A stretch of DNA of 64,000 nucleotides from Methylobacterium sp. E-066 (GCF_022829635.1 NZ_JAKSYO010000068.1:1-64000); one strand, 5' to 3'; counted from the stretch's first letter, positions 26,901 to 35,702 are shown. Notes: generated by a model not told the origin, from the letters alone. Numbers and translations are program-made.

Positions 26901-28482
26901 GGATCTTGCCCTCTCGGGCACCCTCGACGGCGACGCCGACCTGCACGGGCCGGCTGCGCGCCCGGAGGGCCATTACGCGCTCACGGTCTCCAAGCTCGTC
27001 GCGCCGCAGACCCGCCAAGCCGGCCTGCCGCCGGTGGATGCCAGCGCCAAGGGAACCCTGTCCGACGGGCAGGCCAGCCTCGACGGCCGGGTCACGGCCG
27101 GGAAGGGCGTCGCCCTGACGGTGGCGGGCTCGCTGCCCGTGGAGCCCGGGGGGCCGCTGAACCTGCGCGCCCGCGGCACCCTCGACGCGTCGCTGGCCAA
27201 CACGCTGCTGAGCGTCGGCGGCCAGAGCGTCACCGGGCGGATCGCCATCGACGGCGGCGTCACCGGCACCCTGGCGGCGCCCCGGGCGCAGGGCTCGGCG
27301 GTGCTGACCGGCGGCAGCTTCACCGACCCGCTCAACGGCATCCGCCTCACCGACATCGACGGCCGCGTGACCGGCCAGGGCGACAGCCTCGTGGTCGAGC
27401 GCCTGACCGCCTCGGCCCGCAACGGCGGCCGCCTCTCGGTCACCGGGCGCGTCGCCCTGGAGCCGGATTTCCCCGGCCAGTTCCACGTCACCGCCGACAA
27501 GGCGGAGCTGGTCTCCAGCCCGCTGATGACCGCGGTGTCGAGCGTCGATCTCAACCTGGCCGGCCCGCTGGCCCGGACGCCGCGCATCACCGGCCGGGTC
27601 GATATCGTGTCGATCGACGTGGCCGTGCCCGATCGGTTGCCCGCCACGGTCAGGCCGCTGCCGGGCGTGCGCCACGTCAACACGCCGCCCGAGGCCCGGG
27701 CCCGCCTGGCCCAGCGAGCCGACCGGAAGGCGGCGGCTGCGCCCGGGAAAAGATCCAAAAAACCCGCCGTCCCGTTCGACGCCACCCTGGACGTGCGGAT
27801 CGACGCGCCGAGCCGGATCTTCGTGCGCGGACGCGGCATCGATGCCGAGCTCGGCGGGTCGCTGCGGGTCACCGGCACCTCGCGGGCGCCGAACGCCGTG
27901 GGCGGGTTCGGGCTGCGGCGCGGGGTGTTCCAGCTCGTAGGCCAGCGCCTCGATTTCAGCCGGGGCAACCTGACCTTCGCGGGCAGCCTGGCCACGCCGG
28001 AACTCGACTTCGCTGCCGAGACCAAAGCCGGCGACGTCACCGCCCGGGTGGCGGTGAGCGGCTACGCGGACGCGCCGCAATTCAGCCTGACCTCGGATCC
28101 GGTGCTGCCCCAGGACGAGATCCTGTCGCGCCTGCTGTTCAAGAAGGCGGCCGGTGGGTTGTCGCCGTTCCAGGCCCTGCAGCTCGCCCAGGCCGTGGCG
28201 CAGCTCTCGGGCGGAGCCGCCGGCCCGGACGTGTTCGAGCAGGCCCGCAAGGGGCTCGGGCTCGACAGCCTCGACGTCTCCACGGGCGCGAGCGGCGGCC
28301 CGGCGCTCGGCGCCTCGCGCTACATCTCGGACCGGGTCAGCGTCGGCGTGAAGGCCGGCGCCAAGCCCGCCGACACGGCGGTAGGAGTGGATTTCGACGT
28401 CACCCGGCGGATCAAGCTGAAGGGGGAGGCGGGGAGCGACGGACGGACCAGCCTGGGCGTCGGGGCGGAGTACGAGTGGTAG
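23974..28482 (+). CDS. tamB: TamB, AsmA-like bridge protein of the Tam complex
   Basis: 1502 residues if translation starts at the ATG abutting the tamA stop. Near the N-terminus a hydrophobic anchor (IAFALSCLLLLATIPTHA, about 77-94) is followed by a very long repetitive beta-rich body and a C-terminal DUF490 domain containing FDATLDVRIDAPSRIFVRGR and LPQDEILSRLLF. This inner-membrane-anchored protein spans the periplasm to TamA. Residues 25-56 are encoded by a palindromic repeat (see that entry). A GTG at 24190, directly before the anchor, would exclude the repeat and is a real alternative start, though no ribosome site precedes it. Confidence 0.92.
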   Translation: MADVFGRLSKIAIQPHTSPGAARVPSPVRERDRVRGQVFPDSAHPSPQPSPARERGSVAAVPSRFCYFAPRRVGKAIAFALSCLLLLATIPTHADDAEKSVLGGLLSRALSTPSSRVAIGAVDGALSSDATIRDVAVSDRDGVWLKMDRARIVWRRLALLSGRLEVDSLEIGRIEVLRRPIPGPTPPEAKPDGKLLPDLPVKVEIKGFKLAELVLGEPVAGQPARLSAEGKARLGAASEGLDLQAKAQRLDAAGRFLLSLVYVPQGDKLELTANLVEPAGGLLSKAANVPGTPPIDFELAGTGTLDAWNAHLDFAAGPDIGAKGGAKISRIGAERRLALDLAARIEGLVPGPAASVFAGTTKLDGGFAFADSGAFRIDRLELTSRTARLAAGGTLSKDRVADLTLQARALPTEGAVTKAGEAEIEKLVFDGSVKGPITAPTVRGTLDAAGLRSRDSALDRVEARLGVEPQGDPSAQRFAITADGKVEGLRLADPALRRALGSRAQLTLRAASGPDGVIDVSSLRVESDTAKASYAGRVGQNTLTGTLDAALPDLSVFSGLAGRGLAGSLDAKARLSGDPARKALAADLTVTSAALTTGIAAADRVLGRAPTLQGRVSQSYDGYGFDHLRLEGSGLTATLQGEATSATADVTGRIDLKSLADLDGRLTGRAGIDARMTGSLEHPQLTATVSAPAATADGKPIRDLRAEAVLTDALLAPDGTLKLSGEVAGKALRGGAHVAKAGPDWVLDRLDLNLGSVAVSGNAVVAAETWLSAGTLSVKAANLADIAPLAPEPMAGQFDATVTLARDGGRQDAAIRATGGALRYGDYALNRLDADLKGRDLRAHPVLHGRLDADRLLAAGQQIDTVRLAALGSPTGSDVTLAAKARGFTLDGAVRLVPADDTRIDIQRFSAARGGDRFALTGPASITLRDGGAVIDGLAIAAGSGRVAVSGRAGQDLDLKVAIRALPLSLARIAAPDLALSGTLDGDADLHGPAARPEGHYALTVSKLVAPQTRQAGLPPVDASAKGTLSDGQASLDGRVTAGKGVALTVAGSLPVEPGGPLNLRARGTLDASLANTLLSVGGQSVTGRIAIDGGVTGTLAAPRAQGSAVLTGGSFTDPLNGIRLTDIDGRVTGQGDSLVVERLTASARNGGRLSVTGRVALEPDFPGQFHVTADKAELVSSPLMTAVSSVDLNLAGPLARTPRITGRVDIVSIDVAVPDRLPATVRPLPGVRHVNTPPEARARLAQRADRKAAAAPGKRSKKPAVPFDATLDVRIDAPSRIFVRGRGIDAELGGSLRVTGTSRAPNAVGGFGLRRGVFQLVGQRLDFSRGNLTFAGSLATPELDFAAETKAGDVTARVAVSGYADAPQFSLTSDPVLPQDEILSRLLFKKAAGGLSPFQALQLAQAVAQLSGGAAGPDVFEQARKGLGLDSLDVSTGASGGPALGASRYISDRVSVGVKAGAKPADTAVGVDFDVTRRIKLKGEAGSDGRTSLGVGAEYEW
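24045..24140. repeat. Palindromic dispersed repeat, copy A (in tamB)
   Basis: Two hairpins of the type CCCTCTCCCGTGCGGGAGAG flank a linker containing GGGTGAGGGGACAGG and CATCCCTCACC, which are themselves complementary. The unit can fold into a long cruciform. The flank CACACATC...GGCGCGGGTCCCC at 24020-24048 is also shared, in inverse orientation, with the end of copy B. In the tamB frame it is free of stop codons. Confidence 0.88.
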
Positions 28483-28959
28483 GGAGCTTTCCGGCTCGCG
28501 CTCTGGGATTTGACTGTCGAGACCTGACACGCGCGCTCCCTCCCCCCCGCAGAGAGCTACGATGTTCACACATCGGCTTGCGAAAGCCGCCACGCGCCCC
28601 CTCTCCCGTGCGGGTGAGGGTTGGGGTGAGGGACCAGGTTTTTCCGGAAAACTCGCATCCCTCACCCTGTCCCTCTCCCGCACGGGAGAGGGGACCCGCG
28701 CCACATCCGGGGATGTGTGAATCCGATAGTCCGCAGAGGGGGGAGGGAGATGCACACGCATCGGATCGCATTTCCTGACCGACCGTTCGACCAATGATCA
28801 AGGCGCACTCCGCCAGGCCAACGCGCAATTCCACCTTCAAAACTCGCGCCGGCTCAAAGAGCTCGGCGGAAGATCCGTTGGCCGGGCGGGACAAGTCTGC
28901 TTAGGTGTCGAAGCAAGCGGCGCGACCAGCCGACATTCGGGCGGGAACCACGAAGGGCG
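28483..28959. other. Intergenic region holding repeat copy B
   Basis: Between tamB and the HPr gene. About 214 of the 477 bases are the palindromic repeat listed separately. The rest, including the ~210 bases before the HPr start, shows no gene and no clear promoter motif. Confidence 0.6.
28536..28749. repeat. Palindromic dispersed repeat, copy B (full length)
   Basis: The most complete copy. The outer arms (CTCCCTCCCCCC...TTCACACATC at the left, GATGTGTGAA...GGGGGGAGGGAG at the right) are inverted repeats of each other. The two inner CCCTCTCCCG/CGGGAGAGGG-type hairpins and the TTCCGGAAAA linker match copies A, C and D. The whole unit is about 214 bases and encodes nothing obvious, so it looks like a mobilised non-coding or MITE-like element. 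Confidence 0.85.
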
Positions 28960-29277
28960 ATGGACGAGCTTTTCGAGACGGACGACGATCCCGAGGTGCC
29001 GGAGGGCGGCTTCCTGCGGATGCTGCCGATCATCAACCGGCGCGGTCTCCACGCCCGCGCCTCCGCGAAGTTCGTGCAGACCGTGGAACGCTTCGATGCC
29101 GTGGTGACCGTCACCCGGGCCGGGGAGACCGTGGGCGGGCGCTCGATCATGGGCCTGCTGACCCTGGGCGCCGCCATGGGCACCCGCATCGCCGTCACGG
29201 CGGTCGGTCCGGATGCGCAGACCTGCCTCGACGGCATCGAGGCCCTGCTGGCGAACCGCTTCGGCGAGGACGAGTAG
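28960..29277 (+). CDS. ptsH: HPr phosphocarrier of the PTS
   Basis: 105 residues. The phosphorylated His is His31 in NRRGLHARASAKFV, and Ser62 in GGRSIMGLL corresponds to the regulatory Ser site that HPr kinase modifies. A ~17-residue acidic N-terminal extension (MDELFETDDDPEVPEGG) precedes the family fold, which is typical of several alphaproteobacteria. There these PTS proteins act mostly in nitrogen/carbon regulation rather than sugar import. The gene stands alone here. Confidence 0.92.
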   Translation: MDELFETDDDPEVPEGGFLRMLPIINRRGLHARASAKFVQTVERFDAVVTVTRAGETVGGRSIMGLLTLGAAMGTRIAVTAVGPDAQTCLDGIEALLANRFGEDE

Positions 29278-29283
29278 CGCAGC

Positions 29284-29988
29284 TTAAATCTCTTTGCCGG
29301 GCCAGGTGCAGAGATCCGAGACCGGGCAGCGTGTGCAGGCGGGCTTGCGGGCCGTGCAGATGTCGCGCCCGTGCCGGAACAGCCAGATATGGGCGCCGTC
29401 CTTGAAGCGCTCGTGCACGGCCTCGGCGAGACCGTCGGCGACCGCGTCCACCGTGGCGCCGGGGGCCAACGGGATCCGGTTCGAGACCCGGAACACGTGG
29501 GTGTCCACCGCGATCACCGGCTCGTGGAACGCGAAATTCGCCGTCACCTCGGCGCTCTTGCGGCCGATGCCGGGCAGCCGGCGCATCTCGACCGAGTTGC
29601 GCGGTACCGCGCCGCCGTGGGTCTCGATCAGGACTGCCGACAGCTTGACGATGTTGCGTGCCTTCGACGGCCCGAGCCCCACCGGGCGGATGATCTCGGT
29701 GATCTCGGCCTCGCCGAGGGCCTGCATCCCGGCCGGATCTTTGACCCGGGCGAACAGCGCGTCGGCAATGCGCGCCACGGTCGGTCCGGTGGATTGGGCC
29801 GACAGCAGCACCGTCACCAGCAACCGGAACGGATCGGTGTCATCGAATCCGACCTTCGGGTCCGGATCGGCCTCGGCCAGACGCGCCATCACGGCCTCGA
29901 CCCGGCCGGAGTCACCGCTTTGCGGCGCTGGGCGGGATTTCGCCCGGCGTGGAGCGGGCTTGATGCCGTGGAGTGTGTCGCGAGCCAT
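29284..29988 (-). CDS. nth: Endonuclease III, DNA glycosylase/AP lyase
   Basis: 234 residues. The helix-hairpin-helix LPGIGRKSAE (138-147) contains catalytic Lys144, Asp162 in VDTHVFRVSNR is the second catalytic residue, and the [4Fe-4S] ligands are Cys211, Cys218, Cys221 and Cys227. It removes oxidised pyrimidines in base-excision repair. A basic N-terminal extension of about 25 residues precedes the fold. It is convergent with the HPr gene, with only six bases between the stops. Confidence 0.95.
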   Translation of the reverse strand: MARDTLHGIKPAPRRAKSRPAPQSGDSGRVEAVMARLAEADPDPKVGFDDTDPFRLLVTVLLSAQSTGPTVARIADALFARVKDPAGMQALGEAEITEIIRPVGLGPSKARNIVKLSAVLIETHGGAVPRNSVEMRRLPGIGRKSAEVTANFAFHEPVIAVDTHVFRVSNRIPLAPGATVDAVADGLAEAVHERFKDGAHIWLFRHGRDICTARKPACTRCPVSDLCTWPGKEI

Positions 29989-30045
29989 GGAGCGCAGCTA
30001 GGGCCGGGACGGCCGGCTCGACACGCGGCGGATTGACGGCCCGGC

Positions 30046-30579
30046 TCAGCCCCGCGCCCGGCGCCAAGCCATAGGACCCGCGCCGGCATTGAGCATGCCA
30101 GCCGCGATCGCATCGACCCGGCTCAGGAATGCCAGACGCAGTGCGCCGGTCCAGGCGGACAGGCGGCCTGTGTTCCAGGTTTGGGGAGGTTCGGACGGCG
30201 CGACGGTGACGGGCACGCGGTCCTCGAAGACCGGCACGACCGCGGAGGGGAGCGCCCAGCCCTCGGGCCGCACGCCGAGACAATGCTCCAACGGAATGGC
30301 GCGCAGCGCTGGCGGCCGCGGCGCCGCGCGGACCGGTCGCTGCACCGGCCCAACCGGGCGGTTCAGGGTGGCGAGGCGCAGGCGGATCGCCCGGTCGATC
30401 ACCTCCAGGGCGGCGCTGTCGGTCAGGCCGGGCGCCTCGGCCGAGGGCCGGATCCTGGGGATCTCGGCACCCGCATCCCGGCTCCAGGCCAGTGTCGGCC
30501 GGGGCCGAGCCGGCGCCTCGATCCCGGACGCCTGCGCCTCGGAACGGCCGCCCTGTATCACGGTGAAGCGTCGCGCCAT
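30046..30579 (-). CDS. Hypothetical protein
   Basis: 177 residues from the internal ATG (MARRFTVIQGG); the frame extends 11 codons further upstream. It is rich in Ala, Pro and Arg, with no signal peptide or membrane helix. The middle contains LTDSAALEVIDRAIRLRLATL, a probable helix. No family was recognised. It lies between nth and the CobW-type gene on the same strand, with short gaps to both. The coding call rests on its uninterrupted frame and position. Confidence 0.55.
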   Translation of the reverse strand: MARRFTVIQGGRSEAQASGIEAPARPRPTLAWSRDAGAEIPRIRPSAEAPGLTDSAALEVIDRAIRLRLATLNRPVGPVQRPVRAAPRPPALRAIPLEHCLGVRPEGWALPSAVVPVFEDRVPVTVAPSEPPQTWNTGRLSAWTGALRLAFLSRVDAIAAGMLNAGAGPMAWRRARG

Positions 30580-30681
30580 CGCCTGTCCCGATCCCTCAAC
30601 CAACCGTCCCAATCCGGGACGCGGGGGCGCCCGGAGGCGCCGTTCGGGTCGATGGCTTCAAGGACGGTGCCGCCCAGCGGA

Positions 30682-31776
30682 TCAGCCCCCGGGGATCGCC
30701 AGCGGATTGTTAGTGAGCGCCGCGGCGTCGGGCGCGTCCACCCGCGGGCGCCCCAGAAAGGCGTCCCAGAGGCGCTGGACGAAGGCCGGGTCGAGGTCGC
30801 GCAGGATCAGCACGAGCCGTGAGGTGTGGTCGGGATCGGGCCAGGCCGGCAGGGTCAGGGGGGCGTGGAACACGTGCTGGACCCCGTGCACCACGATCGG
30901 GTGTTCCGGGTCGTCGGCGAGCGCCACGAGGCCCTTGAGCCGCAAGAGCTTCGGCCCGTGGCCGGAGCGCAGCAGATCCATGAACATCTCGAAGGCCGGG
31001 CGCGGCACCGGCGCGGCGCTGGTCAGGCACACCGCCTGGATCGACGCGTCGTGGCGGTTCACGTCGTTGTGGTGGTGATGCTCGTGCGCCAAGGCTTCGT
31101 CGCCGAGCCAGGCACGCACGTCGGCGCCCTTGCCGTCGAGGCCGAACAGGCCGCCGAGCAAGTCCTCCGCGGGGGCATCCGGAGGCAGGATCGGCGCCGC
31201 CGGGTTGAGGGCGGCGAGTCGCGCCCGGATCCCGGCGGTGTCGTCGGCGAGGTCGGCCTTGGTCAGGACGATCCGGTCGGCCACCGCGGCCTGCCGGACG
31301 GCCTCCGGATGGGCATCGAGGGAGGCGGCGCCGGTCACCGCATCGACCACCGTCACCACCGCCTGCAGGCGGTACCGGAGCACCAGGTAGGGGTGGTAGA
31401 TCAGCGCGTGCAGGATCGGCGCCGGGTCGGCGAGCCCGGTGGTCTCGATCACCACCCGGCGGAACGGCTTGATCCGGCCGTTGTCGCGCTTGCGCAGCAG
31501 GTCTTCGAGGGTCGCGATCAGGTCGCCGCGCACGGTGCAGCACAGGCAGCCGGCGCCGAGCAGGACCATGTCCTCGTCGATGGTCTCGATCAGCAGGTGG
31601 TCGAGTCCGATCTCGCCGAACTCGTTGACGATCACCACCGTGTCGGCGAGCGCGGGATCGCGCAGCAACCGGTTCAGCAGCGTGGTCTTGCCGGCCCCCA
31701 GGAAGCCGGTGAGCACGGTGAGCGGGATCGGCTCCGGTCGGCGCGGATCCGGGGCGGGCGAGGCGGTCAGGGACAT
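30682..31776 (-). CDS. CobW/COG0523-family metallochaperone GTPase
   Basis: 364 residues from the ATG giving MSLTASPAPD. Walker A is GFLGAGKTT (24-32), the family metal motif CLCC is at 77-80, LTKAD (171-175) provides guanine specificity, and a His-rich stretch HEHHHHND begins at 231. The C-terminal CobW domain follows. Members insert zinc or cobalt into client proteins. No client or Zur-type operator is apparent next to it. Metal identity cannot be read from the sequence; zinc is the commonest guess for His-rich members. Confidence 0.9.
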   Translation of the reverse strand: MSLTASPAPDPRRPEPIPLTVLTGFLGAGKTTLLNRLLRDPALADTVVIVNEFGEIGLDHLLIETIDEDMVLLGAGCLCCTVRGDLIATLEDLLRKRDNGRIKPFRRVVIETTGLADPAPILHALIYHPYLVLRYRLQAVVTVVDAVTGAASLDAHPEAVRQAAVADRIVLTKADLADDTAGIRARLAALNPAAPILPPDAPAEDLLGGLFGLDGKGADVRAWLGDEALAHEHHHHNDVNRHDASIQAVCLTSAAPVPRPAFEMFMDLLRSGHGPKLLRLKGLVALADDPEHPIVVHGVQHVFHAPLTLPAWPDPDHTSRLVLILRDLDPAFVQRLWDAFLGRPRVDAPDAAALTNNPLAIPGG

Positions 31777-31869
31777 GACCGTCGAGATGGGGTTTTTTGC
31801 CGCCAGGGGCAACGCGCTCCTGCGCAGGCCGCACGCGCGCGGAACTCCTAAACGCTCAAGCATTCCCCC

Positions 31870-31981
31870 GTCATTCCGGGGCCGCGAAGCGGAGCCCGGA
31901 ATCCAGAAACACAGGTCGAGCAAAGTCTTGCATTGTCGGCGGCTCTGGATTCCGGGCTCGCCTGCGGCGCCCCGGAATGAC
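31870..31981. repeat. Second dispersed inverted repeat (GTCATTCCGGGG type)
   Basis: The ends GTCATTCCGGGG and CCCCGGAATGAC are perfect complements, and inner arms GGAGCCCGGAATCCAGA and TCTGGATTCCGGGCTCG pair too, giving a long hairpin with a ~40-base centre. It occupies the gap upstream of the CobW-type gene. This type of repeat is familiar from rhizobial genomes; that recollection is not checked here. Confidence 0.8.
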
Positions 31982-32031
31982 AGGGTGATCCATTCGGCCG
32001 CTGTCTCGATGCCGACTTAAACCGCCTGCCG

Positions 32032-33525
32032 CTACTCCTCGGCAGCCGCCTTCTTGCCCTGCGGCTTCTTCACCTCGGCTTTCTTACCCTCGGGCTTGGC
32101 CGGCGCCTTGTGGGCGGCGGGCTTCGACAGACCCTTGCCGGGCTTGGCTTCCGGCATGCCGGGCGTCTCGACCGACGTGTAGGCGCTGGCGTTCCGCGGC
32201 AGGCCGTGGGCCGGCTTAGCGGCGACCTTCGAGGTCGGCTTGGCCGCAGCCTTCGCGGCATTGGCCGCCTTGGCCTGTTGCAGCCGGGCCTCGCGGGCCT
32301 GCTTGGCGGCCTGCAGCGCGGCCTCGCGCTTGGCCTTGGCGGCTTCGAGCTTGGCGGCACGGGTGTTGGCGGCGGCCGTCTTCTGGGCGTTCTCCTGGGC
32401 CTCCAGGATCTGCTGGCCCTCGGCCGGGTTGCGGCCGATCCAGACCGCGATCGGCTGGAGCGGGGCCCGCGGCGGCAGCGTCCGGGCGCGCAAAGCCGGG
32501 CTGGAGAAGGCGGCCATCGCGAGGGCCGGGGAATTCGCCACCGAGCCGCCGATCAGCTGAGCCGCCGAGCCGGGGGCGCTGACCGCGCCGGCGCCGTCGT
32601 CGATCGCCGGGGGCTTCTTGCCGCCGCAGACGTAGGGCCGGATGTCCGGCGGCCCACCGAGGGACGAGGCCGGCAGGGCGTCGAGGGTCGGGCTGGTCCA
32701 GCCCGCACTCTGGGTGAAGGCGTAGTCGAACAGGTCGGCCGCCTTCACGTCGCGCTCGCGCGGGCTCGGCTGGCCCATCACGATGGTGATGACCCGGCGG
32801 CCGTTGCGCGAGGCGGTCGCCACCACGTTGAAGCCGCCCGAGCAGATGAAGCCGGTCTTCATCCCGTCGGCGCCGGGATAGCGGCCGAGCAGGCCGTTGT
32901 GGTTGGCCATGACGGCGCGGCCGAACTGGATCGCCGAGATCGAGAACAGGTCGTGGGAATCCGGGAAGTCGCGGATCAGCGCCCGGGCGAGCACCGCCAT
33001 GTCGCGGGCCGAGGTCCACTGGCGCGGGTCGGGCAGGCCGTTGGGGTTGGTCCAGCGGCTGTCGCGCATGCCGATCCGCTGCGCGGTCTCGTTCATCAGG
33101 TCGGCGAAGCCCTCGATCGAGCCGCCGAGATTCTCGCCGATCGCGTAGGCGATGTCGTTGGCCGACTTGACCATGATGATCTTGAGGGCGTTGTCCAGGG
33201 TCAGCTGCGTGCCCGGCTTGAAGCCCATCTTGGAGGGCGGCTCGGACGCCGCCGCCGCCGAGATCGTCATCATCGAGTCGAGCGAGACCTTGCCCTGCCG
33301 CACCAGGTCCAGGGCGACGTAGGTGGTCATCAGCTTGGTGATCGAGGCCGGATACCAGGGGTCGGTCGGGGCCTGGGCGTAGATCACCTTGCCGGAATCG
33401 ACATCGACCACGAGGATCGGCGCGGTCACCGCGCTGGCGGCCTGGATCCCGATGAGGCTCGTGCCGAGAAGCCCCGTCAACGCCGCGAATCCGACGGTCA
33501 CGCGCCGGAGGAGAGAAGAGGACAT
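32032..33525 (-). CDS. D-alanyl-D-alanine carboxypeptidase (PBP5-type)
   Basis: 497 residues from the ATG giving MSSSLLRRVT. A signal peptide ends near residue 32. The penicillin-binding motifs are Ser61-x-x-Lys64 (SITK), Ser121-Ala-Asn123 and Lys223-Thr-Gly. It trims the terminal D-Ala of peptidoglycan peptides. After the catalytic domain a long, Ala/Lys-rich tail (about 365-497), probably charged coiled coil and disordered, ends KKAAAEE; it may hold the protein to the wall or membrane. It is divergent from queE. Confidence 0.9.
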   Translation of the reverse strand: MSSSLLRRVTVGFAALTGLLGTSLIGIQAASAVTAPILVVDVDSGKVIYAQAPTDPWYPASITKLMTTYVALDLVRQGKVSLDSMMTISAAAASEPPSKMGFKPGTQLTLDNALKIIMVKSANDIAYAIGENLGGSIEGFADLMNETAQRIGMRDSRWTNPNGLPDPRQWTSARDMAVLARALIRDFPDSHDLFSISAIQFGRAVMANHNGLLGRYPGADGMKTGFICSGGFNVVATASRNGRRVITIVMGQPSPRERDVKAADLFDYAFTQSAGWTSPTLDALPASSLGGPPDIRPYVCGGKKPPAIDDGAGAVSAPGSAAQLIGGSVANSPALAMAAFSSPALRARTLPPRAPLQPIAVWIGRNPAEGQQILEAQENAQKTAAANTRAAKLEAAKAKREAALQAAKQAREARLQQAKAANAAKAAAKPTSKVAAKPAHGLPRNASAYTSVETPGMPEAKPGKGLSKPAAHKAPAKPEGKKAEVKKPQGKKAAAEE

Positions 33526-33780
33526 TCGAGCCCGACTCGTCAGTGGATCGCCAGGGCGGCGCCGCGAGGCACCGGTCTTCCGGCCGGCCGGCCGGGATTC
33601 GCGCAGCCCGGACCGCCGGGGGCGGTCGTCGTGCTGCATCACGGCATCAACGTCGCTACCGTGGCAAGAGCAAGGCGGGACACAACCGCGGGTCTGCGCA
33701 GCTCTCCTGGCGGTAGTCCACAGGCCGCACGACGCTTATGTGCGGGCGGGCAATCAGGTGAAGAGGTTTCAGGAACAGCG

Positions 33781-34413
33781 GTGGCTTACGCGGTCAAGGA
33801 GATCTTCCACACCCTTCAGGGGGAGGGCGCCCAGGCGGGACGCGCCGCGGTGTTCTGCCGATTCGCCGGCTGCAACCTCTGGTCCGGCCGCGAGGCGGAT
33901 CGCGCTGCGGCCGCCTGCCGGTTCTGCGACACCGATTTCGTCGGCCTGGACGGGGAGGGCGGCGGGCGCTTTGCGGATGCCGCTGCTCTGGCGGAGGCCA
34001 TTGCCCGGACCTGGACCGGCGGGCCGGAGGGCCGCTACGTGGTGTTCACCGGCGGCGAGCCGCTGCTCCAGCTCGACACGCCCCTGATCGAGGCCGTGCA
34101 CGGGCACGGGTTCGAGATCGCCATCGAGACCAACGGCACCCTGCCGGCGCCTCCGGGCATCGACTGGATCTGCGTCAGCCCCAAGGGGGCCAATCCCCTG
34201 GCGCAGACGAGCGGCCACGAATTGAAGCTGGTCTATCCCCAAACTGACGCCGACCCCGCGGATTTCGTCGGCCTCGCCTTCCGGCACCGTTTCCTCCAGC
34301 CGATGGACGGCCCGGAGCAGGGCGCCAGCACCCAGGCCGCCATCGCCTATTGCCGCCAGGACGCCCGCTGGCGCCTGTCGCTGCAGACGCACAAGATGAT
34401 CGGGATTCCGTGA
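33781..34413 (+). CDS. queE: 7-carboxy-7-deazaguanine synthase (QueE), radical SAM
   Basis: 210 residues from a GTG start (VAYAVKEIF, read as Met); the frame is open far upstream, but that part is the complementary strand of the carboxypeptidase. The iron-sulfur ligands are Cys31, Cys46 and Cys49 in a C-x14-C-x2-C spacing, the variant typical of this QueE clade. It is preceded by TLQGEGAQAGRAAVF and followed by VVFTGGEPLLQ and IETNGT. It makes the precursor of queuosine. No other queuosine gene is adjacent. Confidence 0.93.
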   Translation: MAYAVKEIFHTLQGEGAQAGRAAVFCRFAGCNLWSGREADRAAAACRFCDTDFVGLDGEGGGRFADAAALAEAIARTWTGGPEGRYVVFTGGEPLLQLDTPLIEAVHGHGFEIAIETNGTLPAPPGIDWICVSPKGANPLAQTSGHELKLVYPQTDADPADFVGLAFRHRFLQPMDGPEQGASTQAAIAYCRQDARWRLSLQTHKMIGIP

Positions 34414-34431
34414 GGGGTGGCAGACGCGCTT

Positions 34432-34508
34432 CTCCCTCCCCCTCTGCGGGCTACGACGTTCACACATCGGCTCTCATAGGGCGCGACGAACCCCCTCTCC
34501 CGTGCGGG
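34432..34508. repeat. Palindromic dispersed repeat, copy C (left half, cut by IS)
   Basis: The sequence from CTCCCTCCC through TTCACACATCGG to CCCTCTCCCGTGCGGG matches the left arm of copy B base for base over most of its length. It stops in the loop of the left hairpin, where the insertion sequence begins. The missing right half is copy D beyond the IS. Confidence 0.8.
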
Positions 34509-35702
34509 CAGGGCTATCGCATTTGGCTGATGAGGCTGAGCAAGTATGTGTCGTTCCATGCGGCGCGCTTGATTTTGGCGCGGATGGATCCCTTTGCGGT
34601 GTCGGCGCGCAGGAGGTTGAGAGCGAGGCGGCGCAGGAGGGCGAGGTTTTAGGCGGTTCGATCGCTGCGGGTGTGGATGCGATCTTCGGCAAGCGCCACG
34701 TCGAGCAGCCAATGCTGGTTGTTCTCGATGCTCCAATGGACGCGCACGAGGCGGAGCGCTTCGGCGGGTTCGACGGTGCGCGACAGGGCGATGTAGCGGG
34801 TCTGCCGCTCGGTGGTGTCGCCGATCCGGCGCAGGCTGTCGATCCGGGCCATGGCGGTGAGGCCGGGGAAGCGGTAGGTCTCGGCCCAACCGGGTACGGG
34901 CCGAACCCAGGCCGTGCGTGTCTCGTGGCGGCCATGAGCGGCGTCCGTCGTGGCGACGGCGTCGGCCGGGTCGGGGTTCGCGAACAGGTCCTGGGCGGCC
35001 CGATGCAGCGGTCCGCGATTGCCCTTGATGACCAGGGCATAAGCGCCGCCGCGCGCGCGGATCGCCTGGGCCGTGGCTCGGTTGCCGTGCAGGGCATCGG
35101 CCGTGACGGTGGCGGCCGTGAGGTCCAGAAGCGCGATGATGGCCCGGGCTGCCGTGACCTCGCTGCGGCCGGGCGCCCGCTGCACCCCGAGGACGAGACG
35201 CTGCTCGGCCGACCAGGCCGTGACCAGATGCAGGGGCTGCGTGCGCCGGGCTCGATCCACGGCCCCGCGCAGCGACTTGCCGTCGAGGGCGATGGTCTGG
35301 CCGCCGAGGCCGGCCTGCCCCGACAAGGCTTCGGCAAAGCGTTCCATGAAACGGCGGAAGGCTGCCTCGAACGGCTCTGGATCGAGCAGCCGGAACAGCC
35401 GGCTGAACGTGTCGTGGCTCGGGATGCCGTGCTTGAGCGACAGAACCGAGCCGAGAAGATCGGCTTTGGCGGCGCCGAACTCGGCCATGTCGACGCAGGT
35501 CTCCGCGCCACACAGCAGGGCCGCAAAGGCGATGAACAGGATCTCCGACAGGTCGTGCCGCGCATTGCCGGACCGAGGATCCGGAACCGCCGCGAAAAAC
35601 ACACCCAGACCGCCCATGCAGGATCTCCCGTGCTCCAGGAGACCTCAAAGAATCCAGTTCGCCCTGCGCCGAAAGACCCTCCTGCCAAATGCGATTCCCC
35701 TG
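34509..35702 (-). mobile_element. ISAs1-family insertion sequence
   Basis: About 1.2 kb. The ends CAGGG..ATCGCATTTGGC (34509-34527) and its complement (35684-35702) match except for two bases; the similarity extends four more bases outwards (34505 and 35706). CAGGG termini and a ~370-residue DDE transposase fit the ISAs1 family. CCCGTGCGGG before and CCCGCGGGGG after the element (8 of 10 alike) are a candidate target duplication. The insertion split a palindromic repeat (copies C and D). Confidence 0.82.
34514..35617 (-). pseudogene. ISAs1-type transposase with one in-frame stop
   Basis: The frame runs from ATG 35617 to a TAG inside the left IR and would encode 367 residues, the normal family length. 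A TAA at 34649-34651 ends it after residue 322. The same frame continues beyond it with NLALLRRLALNLLRADT and WNDTYLLSLISQMR, the expected C-terminus. One base change (GAA to TAA would suit DRTAENLALL) explains it. Asp residues in IALDGKSLRGA and TADALHGNR, and Glu in HWSIENNQHWLLD, form the DDE triad. Likely inactive or producing a truncated protein. Confidence 0.85.

Noticed and set aside
28536..28749. CRISPR-like repeated hairpins
   Set aside because: There are two inverted hairpins with a linker, not direct repeats with unique spacers, and no cas genes are present.
34474..35688. 404-codon frame over the insertion sequence
   Set aside because: It is a shifted frame of the transposase rich in Ser, Pro and Arg; the DDE motifs are in the frame starting at 35617.
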